Shown piece after piece: positions 53,105 through 61,538 of a stretch of DNA of 64,000 nucleotides. The stretch is taken from contig JALHNJ010000001.1 in the NCBI GenBank assembly GCA_022843585.1, positions 806,001 through 870,000 of the forward strand, given 5' to 3'. The notes beneath the pieces were generated by a model that had not been told where the DNA came from, ran no database searches, and saw only the letters and a list, made by a program, of their open reading frames with translations. Position numbers and translations under genes: made by a program. The number at the start of each line of letters is the position of its first letter. Position 1 is the first letter of the stretch. This DNA is from Chitinophagaceae bacterium (lineage in GTDB: Bacteria > Bacteroidota > Bacteroidia > Chitinophagales > Chitinophagaceae).

Positions 53105-53661
53105 ACTCTCGGTTTCCATGCAATTTCTTCCACATTCATTTGGTGACCTGTATATCTGCTTAGAACAAACAAATAATCGCTGAGGCGGTTAAGATATTTG
53201 ATGATGATGTTTTCCACTTCTTGGTCTTCTGCTTCCAATCTTACACAACATCTTTCTGCTCGGCGGCACACACAACGGGCAATATGCAAATGCGATAAAG
53301 TAGGATGACCTCCGGGCAAAATAAAATTTTTCATTGGAGGAATAATATCATTCATCCTGTCTATTTCTTTTTCTAATAGTTCTACATCAGTTTCCTTAAG
53401 ATCAGGAATTTTCATTTTTGGCTCTTTCACCGGGTCGCAGGCTAATGAAGAACCAATGGTGAATAAACGATCTTGTACTTCAAGTAATATTTTTTTTCCT
53501 GCTTCATCCCTTAATAGATCTTTACATAGTCCGATATATGAGTTTAATTCATCTACGGTACCGTATGATTCTATTCGCAAATGAGCTTTAGAAACTTTTG
53601 TTCCTCCAATTAAAGAGGTAGTTCCTTTATCGCCTGTTTTGGTATATATTTTCATTGCCAT
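53101..53661 (-). CDS. ATP:cob(I)alamin adenosyltransferase (PduO type)
   Basis: The enzyme adenosylates cob(I)alamin to coenzyme B12. The 186-residue product has the family blocks: MKIYTKTGDKGTTSLIGG (~3-20, ATP-binding loop), ESYGTVDELNSYIGLCKDLL (~31-50), LPGGHPTLSHLHIARCVCRRAER (~115-137) and a C-terminal YLNRLSDYLFVLSRYTGH (~155-172). The start could be Met1 or Met3. AdoCbl is the cofactor of the class II ribonucleotide reductase encoded near 20-23 kb. A TACCTTTG box precedes it at 53725-53732. The gene end overlaps a CTAATCAT-type octad array. Confidence 0.94.
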   Translation of the reverse strand: MAMKIYTKTGDKGTTSLIGGTKVSKAHLRIESYGTVDELNSYIGLCKDLLRDEAGKKILLEVQDRLFTIGSSLACDPVKEPKMKIPDLKETDVELLEKEIDRMNDIIPPMKNFILPGGHPTLSHLHIARCVCRRAERCCVRLEAEDQEVENIIIKYLNRLSDYLFVLSRYTGHQMNVEEIAWKPRV

Positions 53662-53724
53662 GGAAGTAAGTTCAGTGTTTGTAGATCGTTGTTCTTAATA
53701 GAACCTGAATATTCAAGATTTTAA

Positions 53725-53732
53725 CAAAGGTA
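53725..53732 (-). promoter_or_regulatory. -7 box (TACCTTTG) for the adenosyltransferase
   Basis: Exact TAnnTTTG match on the minus strand, 63 nt before the ATG. Confidence 0.45.
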
Positions 53733-53785
53733 AAATGTGTTTGGTTGTAAATTAATTAAAGAAGTTGATTAAACAGGAACAACCT

Positions 53786-53806
53786 GAACTATGAACCATG
53801 AACTAA
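53786..53806. repeat. GAACNAT heptanucleotide array coding the end of the ABC ATPase
   Basis: GAACTAT, GAACCAT, GAACTAA. Read on the minus strand they encode the last codons (VHGS) and stop of the neighbouring ABC gene. Confidence 0.65.
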
Positions 53807-54487
53807 AATTCTTTTTCCATCACTCTCTACCACACCATCTCTTAATCGTATAACATGGTGTGCATGATTAGCAATATCCTCTTCATGGGTAACCAATACA
53901 ATGGTATTGCCGGTTGAGTGTATCTGGTGAAAAATTTCCATTATTTCATGCGAAGTTTTTGAATCAAGGTTGCCAGTTGGTTCATCGGCCAATATTATTG
54001 CCGGATCATTTACTAATGCACGGGCAATTGCAACCCGTTGACTTTGACCTCCGCTTAATTCATTTGGTTTATGATGACTTCTGTCGGAAAGATTAACCAT
54101 ATCCAGCACATACTTTGCTTTTTCATTGCGGATCTTTTTTCCAATGCCAGCATATACTAATGGCAATGCTACATTTTCTAATGCTGTGAGGCGGGGAAGC
54201 AGGTTGAATTGCTGAAATACAAAACCTATTTCCTTGTTACGAATATCAGCCAGATCGTTATCCTTCATTTGGCTTACGTCATGGTTGTTTAAAATATATG
54301 TTCCGCCGGTTGGTGTATCAAGGCAGCCGATAATATTCATCAGTGTGCTTTTTCCGGAGCCAGACGGTCCCATTAAAGCGACATATTCATTTTTAAAAAT
54401 ATCCAGCGAAATATCTTTAAGTACGGGAAGCTCTTGCTTGCCCATAAAATAACTTTTGAGAATATTTTCTAAATGAATAATTCCCAT
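53789..54487 (-). CDS. MacB/LolD-like ABC transporter ATP-binding protein
   Basis: The product is 232 residues with Walker [17 protein letters not shown] (~38-53), Q-loop [20 protein letters not shown], signature [20 protein letters not shown] ([16 protein letters not shown], ~142-157), Walker [17 protein letters not shown] (~162-177) and H-switch [11 protein letters not shown]. The family usually couples to an FtsX-like permease (MacB, LolCE or macrolide-type efflux). It starts two bases after the gatC stop codon, so the two are probably translated from one mRNA. The final residues ILVHGS are encoded by a short GAACNAT repeat array and are unlike normal family ends. Confidence 0.9.
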   Translation of the reverse strand: MGIIHLENILKSYFMGKQELPVLKDISLDIFKNEYVALMGPSGSGKSTLMNIIGCLDTPTGGTYILNNHDVSQMKDNDLADIRNKEIGFVFQQFNLLPRLTALENVALPLVYAGIGKKIRNEKAKYVLDMVNLSDRSHHKPNELSGGQSQRVAIARALVNDPAIILADEPTGNLDSKTSHEIMEIFHQIHSTGNTIVLVTHEEDIANHAHHVIRLRDGVVESDGKRILVHGS

Positions 54488-54488
54488 T

Positions 54489-54779
54489 TTATTTCTTAAT
54501 TACTTTGGGAACCATAAAAAATTGTTCATCGTGCAGCGGTGCATTTTTCAATGCTTCTTCCCGGCTTATGGAACCTTTTATTTCATCTTCTCTCAGCACA
54601 TTTACTTCGGGGCTCATATGCAAAAGCGGTTGCACCCCTTCCATATTCAGCTCATTTAACTTTTCTACAAAAGCAATCATTTGCTGCAAATCATTTTTAA
54701 TCTCCGCTTTCTCTGACTCATTGAATTGTAGCCGGGAAAGGTGAGCCAGTTTGTCAACCATTTCTTCATTTACTTCCAT
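54489..54779 (-). CDS. gatC: Glutamyl-tRNA(Gln) amidotransferase subunit C
   Basis: GatC stabilises GatA against GatB in the GatCAB complex. From ATG 54779 the 96-residue product ([20 protein letters not shown]) shows the family pattern: N-terminal helix [15 protein letters not shown]-like helices ([20 protein letters not shown]) and the C-terminal [24 protein letters not shown] two codons upstream is disfavoured. An AGTCNNN array begins ten bases upstream of the start. The overlapping ABC gene follows directly. GatA lies about 10 kb to the left. Confidence 0.93.
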   Translation of the reverse strand: MEVNEEMVDKLAHLSRLQFNESEKAEIKNDLQQMIAFVEKLNELNMEGVQPLLHMSPEVNVLREDEIKGSISREEALKNAPLHDEQFFMVPKVIKK

Positions 54780-54789
54780 ACGCAAATAT

Positions 54790-54824
54790 AGTCGGGAGTC
54801 GTTAGTCAGGAGTCATTAGTCGAA
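54790..54824 (+). repeat. AGTCNNN heptanucleotide array, forward half of an inverted pair
   Basis: Five units: AGTCGGG, AGTCGTT, AGTCAGG, AGTCATT, AGTCGAA. It lies in the divergent gatC/trpS promoter region, 10 bp from the gatC start. Confidence 0.75.
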
Positions 54825-54843
54825 AACTTTCATAGCAGAGCCT

Positions 54844-54878
54844 CACTCCAGACTTCCGACTCATGGCTCCCGACTATT
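54844..54878 (-). repeat. AGTCNNN array, reverse half of the inverted pair
   Basis: Units CACTCCA, GACTTCC, GACTCAT, GGCTCCC, GACTATT on the plus strand are inverted AGTCNNN units. With the forward half, 19 bp away, they can form an imperfect hairpin. Confidence 0.7.
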
Positions 54879-54882
54879 TTAT

Positions 54883-54890
54883 TATCTTCG
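54883..54890 (+). promoter_or_regulatory. -7 box (TATCTTCG) next to the trpS start
   Basis: TATCTTCG resembles the boxes of rny and pheT. The ATG at 54898 follows after seven bases. Confidence 0.45.
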
Positions 54891-54897
54891 CCGCCTT

Positions 54898-55902
54898 ATG
54901 GATATGCAGAAAAAAATAGTAATGAGTGGCATTCGACCCACTGGGTTTTTACACCTTGGGAATTATTTTGGCGCCGTTAGAAATTATGTGCGGATGCAGG
55001 AGGAATTTGAGTGCTATTTTATGGTAGCCGATCTGCATTCTTTAACTACTCACCCTGATACAAAAGAATTAAAGGAAAATGTTCACCGGGTATTGTCAGA
55101 AAATATTGCCTGCGGACTTGACCCTGATAAAGCAGCCTTATTTTGCCAGAGTCATGTATATGAAACATCAGAATTATATCTCTACCTGAATATGCTGGCG
55201 TATAAAGGCGAGTTGGAAAAAACAGTCACTTTTAAAGATAAAGTTCGTCAGCACCCGGAAAATGTAAATGCAGGGTTATTAACTTACCCTGTATTACAGG
55301 CTGCTGATATTATTTTACATAGGGCATCGTATGTGCCTGTTGGTAAAGACCAGGAACAACATTTGGAAATGGCCCGAAATTTTGCAAATCGGTTTAACCA
55401 TAGGTATGGTGATGTATTTCCGGAACCACATGCTTTTAATTATGGAGATGAATTGGTTAAAGTACCCGGTCTTGATGGAACAGGTAAAATGAGCAAGAGT
55501 GAAAACCAGATGGCCACCCTGTACCTGAGTGATGATGATGAAATGATCCGTAAAAAAGTAATGAAAGCAAAAACAGATAGTGGACCCACAGAGCCGAACT
55601 CAACAAAGCCAGATTATATTGAAAATATTTTCGGGTTGATGAAATTGGTAAGCTCCGTTGAAACGATTGCAAAATATGAGGGCGACTACAACAATTGTGT
55701 TATCCGCTATGGCGATATGAAAAAGCAATTAGGAGAAGATATGGTGCAGTTTATTACACCGATTCGGGAAAAAGCAGAAGGCATCCGAAATAATCCGGCA
55801 TACCTGAAAGAGGCAATGGAAAAAGGGGCCGAAAAAGCCCGTAAAAGTGCAAGGGCTACGATGGAACTAGTTCGGCAGGCGATGGGACTCAATTATTTTT
55901 AA
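54898..55902 (+). CDS. trpS: Tryptophan-tRNA ligase
   Basis: TrpRS charges tRNA(Trp). The 334 residues show class I motifs: TGFLHLGNYFGAVRNY (HIGH-type, ~16-31), ATP and Trp pocket DLHSLTTHPD, FCQSHVYETSEL, GLLTYPVLQAADIILHRA, VPVGKDQEQHLEMAR and the KMSKS loop TGKMSKSENQMATLYLSD (~197-214). An in-frame ATG two codons later is possible. The start is seven bases after a TATCTTCG box and the upstream region contains the inverted AGTCNNN arrays. Confidence 0.96.
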   Translation: MDMQKKIVMSGIRPTGFLHLGNYFGAVRNYVRMQEEFECYFMVADLHSLTTHPDTKELKENVHRVLSENIACGLDPDKAALFCQSHVYETSELYLYLNMLAYKGELEKTVTFKDKVRQHPENVNAGLLTYPVLQAADIILHRASYVPVGKDQEQHLEMARNFANRFNHRYGDVFPEPHAFNYGDELVKVPGLDGTGKMSKSENQMATLYLSDDDEMIRKKVMKAKTDSGPTEPNSTKPDYIENIFGLMKLVSSVETIAKYEGDYNNCVIRYGDMKKQLGEDMVQFITPIREKAEGIRNNPAYLKEAMEKGAEKARKSARATMELVRQAMGLNYF

Positions 55903-55999
55903 AAATACACTGATTCAACCCCATAATTCCCAAAAGAAGTTTTACTTTGAAGCCCTCCCGCATTTGGGACTTGGAAATTAATATTGGAATTTCTCTAAC

Positions 56000-56638
56000 A
56001 TGGCAAAATCAAAATCAAAACCAAAGCATATAGCAGTGGCCGGTAACATTGGTGCCGGTAAAACTACATTGACTGAGATGCTTAGTAAGCATTACAAGTG
56101 GATACCGAATTTTGAAGATGTAGACCACAATCCTTACCTGATGGATTTTTATGAGGATATGCCCCGATGGAGTTTTAACCTGCAAATATTTTTCTTAAAC
56201 AGTCGTCTTCGCCAATTGGTAGAAATACAAAAAGGTACAGAGACGGTTATACAGGACAGAACTATTTATGAGGATGCCAACATCTTTGCTCCAAACTTGC
56301 ATGAAATGGGATTGATGAGCAAAAGAGATTTTGATAATTATTTTCATTTTTTCCAAACATTAAAAACATTGGTGCAACCTCCCGATTTATTAATATACCT
56401 GAATGCATCTGTACCAACACTGGTAGGGCAAATTCAAAAAAGAGGAAGGGAGTATGAAGAAAATATCCGCCTTGACTATTTGAAGAAACTCAACGAATAT
56501 TATAACAAATGGATCAGCGAATACAAAGAAGGCCCATTGCTGGTAATTGATGTTGACAAAAATAAGTTTGGAGAAAAAGATGAAGATCTTGGTGAGATCA
56601 TTCGCAAGGTAGATAGCCAGTTGTACGGGTTGTTTTAA
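56000..56638 (+). CDS. Deoxynucleoside kinase family protein
   Basis: The 212 residues match the dNK/dCK-dGK fold: P-loop GNIGAGKTTLTEML (~16-29), FEDVDHNPYLMDFYEDMPRW, FFLNSRLRQL and VIQDRTIYEDANIFA (the DR-motif, ~83-97). LIYLNASVPTLVGQIQKRGREYE is the lid region, ending with a VIDVDKNKFGEKDED-like tail. It should phosphorylate deoxynucleosides, with base preference not predictable. Its stop overlaps that of the convergent DUF922 gene by four bases. Confidence 0.9.
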   Translation: MAKSKSKPKHIAVAGNIGAGKTTLTEMLSKHYKWIPNFEDVDHNPYLMDFYEDMPRWSFNLQIFFLNSRLRQLVEIQKGTETVIQDRTIYEDANIFAPNLHEMGLMSKRDFDNYFHFFQTLKTLVQPPDLLIYLNASVPTLVGQIQKRGREYEENIRLDYLKKLNEYYNKWISEYKEGPLLVIDVDKNKFGEKDEDLGEIIRKVDSQLYGLF

Positions 56639-57180
56639 TAACCTGCATAATCTTCATATTCTTCCAGCATCTTTTCAATTTTCTTTAGCCATTCGGCTTG
56701 CTTTTCTTTATTAATGCTGTGGCGGGTTTCTCTATCGTAATCGTTTTGCGTTTTTTCTTTTTCGTCAAGAATATCCTGATATATTTTCTTTAAGTCTTTC
56801 TCAAACGTTTTAGAATTAAACTTGTAGGTACTCATTTTCATGTGCAATTTGCGGGCAAAAACTTCCGCAATATCAAAATGGCCTTGTTCATGACTAAGTA
56901 TATAAGCTGTTTTATGCAAACCCCAGGAACGGGTTTTTGAGAATCGGGATTGAATAGTGTAACTGAAATTTGAATTTTTAATATGATATTCAATCGCCAG
57001 ATAAGTTGTAGTAGATGCAGCAGCATCACTATTTCTATCAACTTTGCCTTTATAGTCTGCCCAGGTAAGTTTTTTTGAACTGTTCCACTCAAGTAACTCT
57101 TCATTGGCTGTTTGAGCATAAGTAATAGCAGGTTTATTGCCTAAAAAGAGAACCGCAATATAAAGGAATAAAATTTTCAT
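56635..57180 (-). CDS. DUF922 family secreted putative zinc-dependent protease
   Basis: The 181-residue product has a signal peptide (1-22, ending TYAQT). The DUF922 core has LEWNSSKKLTWADYKGKV (~28-45), then ATTTYLAIEYHI-type strands. The HExxH-like motif SHEQGHFDIAEVFARKLH (~97-114) follows, with the two His of a zinc site and Glu. A C-terminal helix rich in Lys/Glu (EKEKTQNDYDRETRHSINK) closes the protein. The family is predicted to be a small periplasmic metalloprotease, not biochemically characterised to my knowledge. It overlaps the convergent deoxynucleoside kinase gene by four bases. Confidence 0.85.
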   Translation of the reverse strand: MKILFLYIAVLFLGNKPAITYAQTANEELLEWNSSKKLTWADYKGKVDRNSDAAASTTTYLAIEYHIKNSNFSYTIQSRFSKTRSWGLHKTAYILSHEQGHFDIAEVFARKLHMKMSTYKFNSKTFEKDLKKIYQDILDEKEKTQNDYDRETRHSINKEKQAEWLKKIEKMLEEYEDYAGY

Positions 57181-57248
57181 GGCTAATAACTACGTAAAGT
57201 CGCACAAAAAGTTAGAAAGGAAGGCAACGGTATCGTTAAAGTAAATTA

Positions 57249-57279
57249 AAAACCCCTGACACATAATGCCAGGGGTTTT
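57249..57279 (-). terminator. Terminator of pckA
   Basis: AAAACCCCTG and CAGGGGTTTT pair perfectly over 10 bp. The minus strand continues as TTAATTT. Confidence 0.88.
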
Positions 57280-57306
57280 GTTGGTCAACCGTCCAAAGTT
57301 GCTATT

Positions 57307-58911
57307 TTAAGCTTTAGGTGCTGCAGCCAATACTTCAGCAGAAACACCATCAGCATATTTTTCAAAGTTCTTTACAAATAATCCGGCAAGGTATCTTGCT
57401 TTCTCTGTAAAGGCTGTTTTATCAGCCCAGGTATTAATCGGGTTTAATACTTCAGCTGGTACATCAGGGCATTCTGTAGGAATAGCTACACCAAAAATCG
57501 GATCTGTAATGAAGGTAACATCATTCAGTTTTCCTTCTAATGCAGCGGTTATCATTGCTCTTGTATACTTCAATTTCATACGGTTGCCAACGCCGTAAGG
57601 GCCGCCGGTCCATCCCGTATTGATCATCCAAACATCAACTTTATGCTCCTGCATTTTTTTACCCAGCATATGAGCATATTTGCCCGGATGTAAGGGAAGA
57701 AATGGTGCTCCAAAGCAAGCACTAAAAGTTGGTTTAGGTTCTGTTATTCCCAATTCTGTTCCCGCAACTTTAGCAGTATAGCCAGAAATGAACTGGTACA
57801 TGGCTTGTCCCGGTGTTAGTTTAGAAATAGGAGGTAACACCCCAAATGCATCACAGGTAAGAAAGAAAATATTTTTAGGCAATCCGCCTACTGATGGCTC
57901 TTGCGCATTACTGATAAAATGCAAGGGATAAGAAACCCTTGTATTTTCAGTAATAGAAGCGTCGTCGAAATTTATTTTATTAGTGCCGGGAAAGAAAGTA
58001 ACATTTTCTACCAAAGCTCCCGGACGGATGGCATTAAAAATCTCTGGTTCTTTTTCTTCTGTCAGGTTAATTGTTTTAGCATAGCAGCCGCCTTCAAAGT
58101 TGAAGATGTTATCTGATGTCCATGCATGTTCATCATCGCCAATTAATTTTCTGTTAGGATCGGCACTCAATGTTGTTTTTCCTGTACCACTTAAACCGAA
58201 GAAGATAGCTGTATCACCATCATCACCCATATTAGCACTACAGTGCATACTCAATACATTTTTTTCGTGTGGTAAAATGTAATTGAGAATCGTGAAGATG
58301 CCTTTTTTTGTTTCACCGGTATAACCAGTGCCGGCAATTAGTATCATTTTATGTTTGAAAGAAACTACAGCACCGTTATGTTGCCGGGTACCACATTCTT
58401 TCGGATCGAGTTTTAGTCCCGGAACAGAAATAACATGCCAGTCTGCTTCAAATTTTTCTAACTCTTCTTCAGTGGGCCGCAAGAACATGTTATAGGCAAA
58501 CAAATTATTCCAGGGCTTTTCATTTATCACCCGAACATTTAACCGGTAACGGGGATCGGCGCAGGCAAAACAATCTCTTACCCAGATTTCTTTTAAAGAA
58601 TCTAAATAACTGGTAATCTTATCAAAAATAATATCAAAGTATTTTGGCTCAATGGGAATGTTGAAATCATTCCAATGAACGGAATCAGCCGTGGTTTCAT
58701 CTTTAACGGTAAACTTATCTTTTGGAGAACGACCGGTAAACTCTCCCGTACGAATTACCAATGCACCGGTATCATTTAATACACCTTCGCCAATGCGAAT
58801 AGAGTCTTGTACTAACTCCTCGGGTGATGATTGATAATGAATAGATTCGGTATTTTTTAATCCGAGTTTCAGAAGGCTCTTCACAGGGAAGGGAATAGTT
58901 GGAACTGACAT
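57307..58911 (-). CDS. pckA: Phosphoenolpyruvate carboxykinase (ATP)
   Basis: PckA interconverts oxaloacetate and phosphoenolpyruvate for gluconeogenesis. From ATG 58911 the product is 534 residues. It shows RTGEFTGRSPKDKFTV (~54-69), the P-loop FFGLSGTGKTTLSADPNR (~239-256), the metal/kinase region LIGDDEHAWTSDNIFNFEGGCYAK (~258-281), and PGTNKINFDDASITENTRVSYP and WMINTGWTGGPYGVGNRMKL. The open frame reaches 58974, but a TACCTTTG promoter box at 58939-58946 lies inside that extension, so the shorter start is preferred. It is monocistronic with a terminator behind it. Confidence 0.95.
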   Translation of the reverse strand: MSVPTIPFPVKSLLKLGLKNTESIHYQSSPEELVQDSIRIGEGVLNDTGALVIRTGEFTGRSPKDKFTVKDETTADSVHWNDFNIPIEPKYFDIIFDKITSYLDSLKEIWVRDCFACADPRYRLNVRVINEKPWNNLFAYNMFLRPTEEELEKFEADWHVISVPGLKLDPKECGTRQHNGAVVSFKHKMILIAGTGYTGETKKGIFTILNYILPHEKNVLSMHCSANMGDDGDTAIFFGLSGTGKTTLSADPNRKLIGDDEHAWTSDNIFNFEGGCYAKTINLTEEKEPEIFNAIRPGALVENVTFFPGTNKINFDDASITENTRVSYPLHFISNAQEPSVGGLPKNIFFLTCDAFGVLPPISKLTPGQAMYQFISGYTAKVAGTELGITEPKPTFSACFGAPFLPLHPGKYAHMLGKKMQEHKVDVWMINTGWTGGPYGVGNRMKLKYTRAMITAALEGKLNDVTFITDPIFGVAIPTECPDVPAEVLNPINTWADKTAFTEKARYLAGLFVKNFEKYADGVSAEVLAAAPKA

Positions 58912-58938
58912 ATGGGCAATCGTAATTTGTTGAAGGCA

Positions 58939-58946
58939 CAAAGGTA
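58939..58946 (-). promoter_or_regulatory. -7 box (TACCTTTG) for pckA
   Basis: Exact TAnnTTTG match on the minus strand, 27 nt before ATG 58911. A TTTG lies about 15 nt further upstream and another about 21 nt. It decides the start. Confidence 0.6.
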
Positions 58947-59133
58947 AGTGACAAAGCTCTTCAAACCCAAACAAGTGTTAGTCTAACATATTAATAAGAA
59001 GCTAACATTTAAGCCAGCTTTTTGTGTGTTATCCATTGATTAATATCTCTTTTTGATAAAATTGAAGAAGATTAAAAAAACCTTGAATAAATTTAAAATC
59101 AGAGTTGGTTTTCCACTTTTGTGATGAAAGACA

Positions 59134-59163
59134 ATTGGCAGATGTATTTGCTTGTTATCTTTA
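59134..59163 (+). promoter_or_regulatory. Putative promoter of the aminopeptidase P gene
   Basis: TTG at 59135-59137 and TATCTTTA at 59156-59163 are 18 nt apart, close to the expected -33/-7 spacing. The final base of the -7 box deviates. The ATG is at 59212. Confidence 0.45.
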
Positions 59164-59211
59164 GTCGCCTTTAAATAAAAAATTAATAAACGAACTTAGC
59201 CTCAAAACCCA

Positions 59212-60507
59212 ATGCTTATGAAATATTTACCCCTCAACCCTGAAATATTTATTCAGAACAGGAAGCGATTTGTTGGTCAGATGCAAAAGAACTCCATTGC
59301 CATTTTTGTAAGTAATGATGAAGTTGCTTCAAATGGAGATGCTATCTATCATTTTAAACAAAACAGCGATTTGTTTTGGTTGAGTGGGGTAACACAGGAA
59401 GATAGTATGGTGATCCTTTTTCCTGACAACCCGGATCCAAAATACAGGGAAGTATTAGTGCTAGTTCGCCCCAATGAATTAAAAGAAAAATGGGATGGTA
59501 AAAGACTTCGTGTAAATGAAGCACAAGCTATCAGCGGAATAAAAACCATTGTATGGTTAGATAGCCTTGATGGATTATTGCAACCTTGGATCCATTTAGC
59601 AGATAATGTGTATCTCGATAGCAATGAAAATGACCGCAAGGCAAATCTTGTTCGTACCAGAGATTATCGTTTTATCGATGAAATGAAGAGTCGTTATCCA
59701 TTGCATAATTATTTAAGGGCCGCAAAGATCATGAAAGAACTGCGGGGAATAAAAACTGCGGAAGAAGTTGAAGTAATTCAAAAAGCAATTGATATCACTG
59801 ACAATACATTCCGCCGCTTATTAAAATTTATTAAGCCCGGTGTGATGGAATATGAAATTGAAGCAGAAATTGTTCATTCATTTTTATCGCAACGGGCAAC
59901 AGGGCAGGCATACGGCAGCATTATTGCCAGTGGCGACAGGGCGAGGACATTACATTATGTAAGTAATAATGCTGAATGTAAAGATGGCGAGTTGATATTG
60001 ATGGATTTTGGGGCAGAGTACGGTGGTTACTGTGCCGATCTTACCAGAACGGTACCGGTAAATGGAAAATTTGGCCGTAGGCAAAAAACTGTTTACAATG
60101 CCTGCCTGCATCTACATGATTACGCAAAAAGTATACTTAAACCGGGCATTAATATTCTTGATTATACCGATAAAGTAGGAGAAGAAGCTACACAACAATT
60201 CCTGAAAATTGGATTGATCAGAAAATCAGATGTGAAAAATGAAGATCCGGAAAACAGGGCTTACCGCAAATATTTATACCATGGCATTTCTCACCATTTG
60301 GGTATTGATGTGCATGATTTAGGTACCAGAACAGAGCCGATAAAGGCCGGAATGGTATTTACTGTAGAACCTGGTATTTATATTGAAGAAGAACAAATGG
60401 GAGTTCGTATTGAGAATAACTTATGGATCACCAGGAATGGTAATAGAGATTTGATGAAAAATATTCCTATAACGGTAGAAGACATCGAAACATTGATGAA
60501 GAAATAA
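59212..60507 (+). CDS. Aminopeptidase P family metallopeptidase
   Basis: This 431-residue pita-bread M24 enzyme removes N-terminal residues before proline. The creatinase-like N-terminal domain (~1-170) includes NSDLFWLSGVTQEDSMVILF. The catalytic domain has LILMDFGAEYGGYCADLTRTVP (the first two metal Asp, ~262-283), YHGISHHLGIDVHDLG (metal His, ~360-375), FTVEPGIYIEEEQ (~384-396) and GVRIENNLWITRNG (metal Glu, ~398-411). All five metal ligands appear present. The Met at 1 or 3 could start it. Its stop is 15 bp before pssA. Confidence 0.92.
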   Translation: MLMKYLPLNPEIFIQNRKRFVGQMQKNSIAIFVSNDEVASNGDAIYHFKQNSDLFWLSGVTQEDSMVILFPDNPDPKYREVLVLVRPNELKEKWDGKRLRVNEAQAISGIKTIVWLDSLDGLLQPWIHLADNVYLDSNENDRKANLVRTRDYRFIDEMKSRYPLHNYLRAAKIMKELRGIKTAEEVEVIQKAIDITDNTFRRLLKFIKPGVMEYEIEAEIVHSFLSQRATGQAYGSIIASGDRARTLHYVSNNAECKDGELILMDFGAEYGGYCADLTRTVPVNGKFGRRQKTVYNACLHLHDYAKSILKPGINILDYTDKVGEEATQQFLKIGLIRKSDVKNEDPENRAYRKYLYHGISHHLGIDVHDLGTRTEPIKAGMVFTVEPGIYIEEEQMGVRIENNLWITRNGNRDLMKNIPITVEDIETLMKK

Positions 60508-60522
60508 ATTTATCTTGCCTGC

Positions 60523-61287
60523 ATGAAGAACATACCCAATTTTTTTACCTTATTAAATTTGTTTTTCGGCTGTCTTGCCATTGTTTTTACGTTACAGAAT
60601 GGCATTATGATTACCATAGATGCAAACGGGACAGAACTTCTTTATATCCCAGAAAAAATTTGGATGGCTTCTTTGTTTATTGGAATTGCTGCTGTTGTTG
60701 ATTTTTTAGATGGTTTTGTAGCAAGACTTTTTAACGCCAGTTCTGAAATGGGCAAGCAATTAGACTCACTGGCTGATGTAGTAAGTTTTGGTGTTGCTCC
60801 TGCAATGATAATTTATCAATTTCTTCGTCTCAGTTTTGCGCAGCAAGAAGGTGGGGTGGATGTTTCTTTACTGTGGCTGATGCCTGTTTTTTTATTGCCT
60901 TGTGCAGCAGCATGGCGGTTGGCCAGATTTAATTTAGATACCAGTCAATCATTATATTTTAAAGGAATGCCGGTGCCTGCGGCAGGAATATTTGTGGCTT
61001 CATTACCACTAATTTATTGGAATGTAAATGAGGATGGTATAAGAAACCTGCTATTAAACAACTGGGTTTTGTATTGCATTATCCTGCTTCTTTCATGGTT
61101 GATGGTTTCCACATTACCGTTAATGGCACTAAAATTCAAAGACTTTAGTATAAAAAATAATTGGCCGAAGTTCTTATTGGTAGCAATAGCTATTATCTCT
61201 TTTATTTTATTGAAATGGCTGGCTATTCCGCTTACAGTGATGGCCTATGTTATCTTATCTTTGCTCTTTAAAAGCAAAACAGCATGA
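60523..61287 (+). CDS. pssA: CDP-diacylglycerol-serine O-phosphatidyltransferase
   Basis: PssA makes phosphatidylserine, the precursor of phosphatidylethanolamine, from CDP-diacylglycerol and serine. The 254 residues have membrane helices throughout and the CDP-alcohol transferase motif in DFLDGFVARLFNASSEMGKQLDSLADVVSFG (~67-97, containing DG..AR..G..D...D). The Pss-type IPNFFTLLNLFFGCLAIVF is at the start. The gap to the preceding gene is only 15 bp and contains a TATCTTG box ending five bases before the ATG. The stop overlaps purS by four bases (ATGA), indicating translational coupling. Confidence 0.93.
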   Translation: MKNIPNFFTLLNLFFGCLAIVFTLQNGIMITIDANGTELLYIPEKIWMASLFIGIAAVVDFLDGFVARLFNASSEMGKQLDSLADVVSFGVAPAMIIYQFLRLSFAQQEGGVDVSLLWLMPVFLLPCAAAWRLARFNLDTSQSLYFKGMPVPAAGIFVASLPLIYWNVNEDGIRNLLLNNWVLYCIILLLSWLMVSTLPLMALKFKDFSIKNNWPKFLLVAIAIISFILLKWLAIPLTVMAYVILSLLFKSKTA

Positions 61288-61529
61288 CCTATACAGTTCA
61301 GATAAAAGTAATGCCCCTCAAAGAATTATTAGACCCACAAGGTAAAGCCGTAATGGGTGGTTTGGAAAATCTTGGTCTTTCAGGAGTAGAAGATGTACGC
61401 ATCGGAAAAAACATCACCCTACAGATAAATGCAGACTCGCCGGATAAAGCAAAACAAATTGCAGAAGAAGCAAGTAAGAAATTGCTGGCAAATCCGGTTA
61501 TGGAGTATTTTGAAGTAAGTGTTAATTAG
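61284..61529 (+). CDS. purS: Phosphoribosylformylglycinamidine synthase subunit PurS
   Basis: PurS is the small subunit that assembles the PurLQS glutamine-dependent FGAM synthase. The 81 residues show the family sequence: YTVQIKVMPLKELLDPQGKA (~3-22), GVEDVRIGKNITLQINADSP (~36-55) and ANPVMEYFEV near the end. It overlaps the end of pssA by ATGA and is followed by the inverted octad repeats leading to rsmI. purL and purQ are not in the window. Confidence 0.92.
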   Translation: MTYTVQIKVMPLKELLDPQGKAVMGGLENLGLSGVEDVRIGKNITLQINADSPDKAKQIAEEASKKLLANPVMEYFEVSVN

Positions 61530-61538
61530 CCGATGAGA

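Noticed and set aside
58912-58974. N-terminal extension of PckA
   Set aside because: A TACCTTTG promoter lies inside it and the sequence has no family match before MSVPTIPF.
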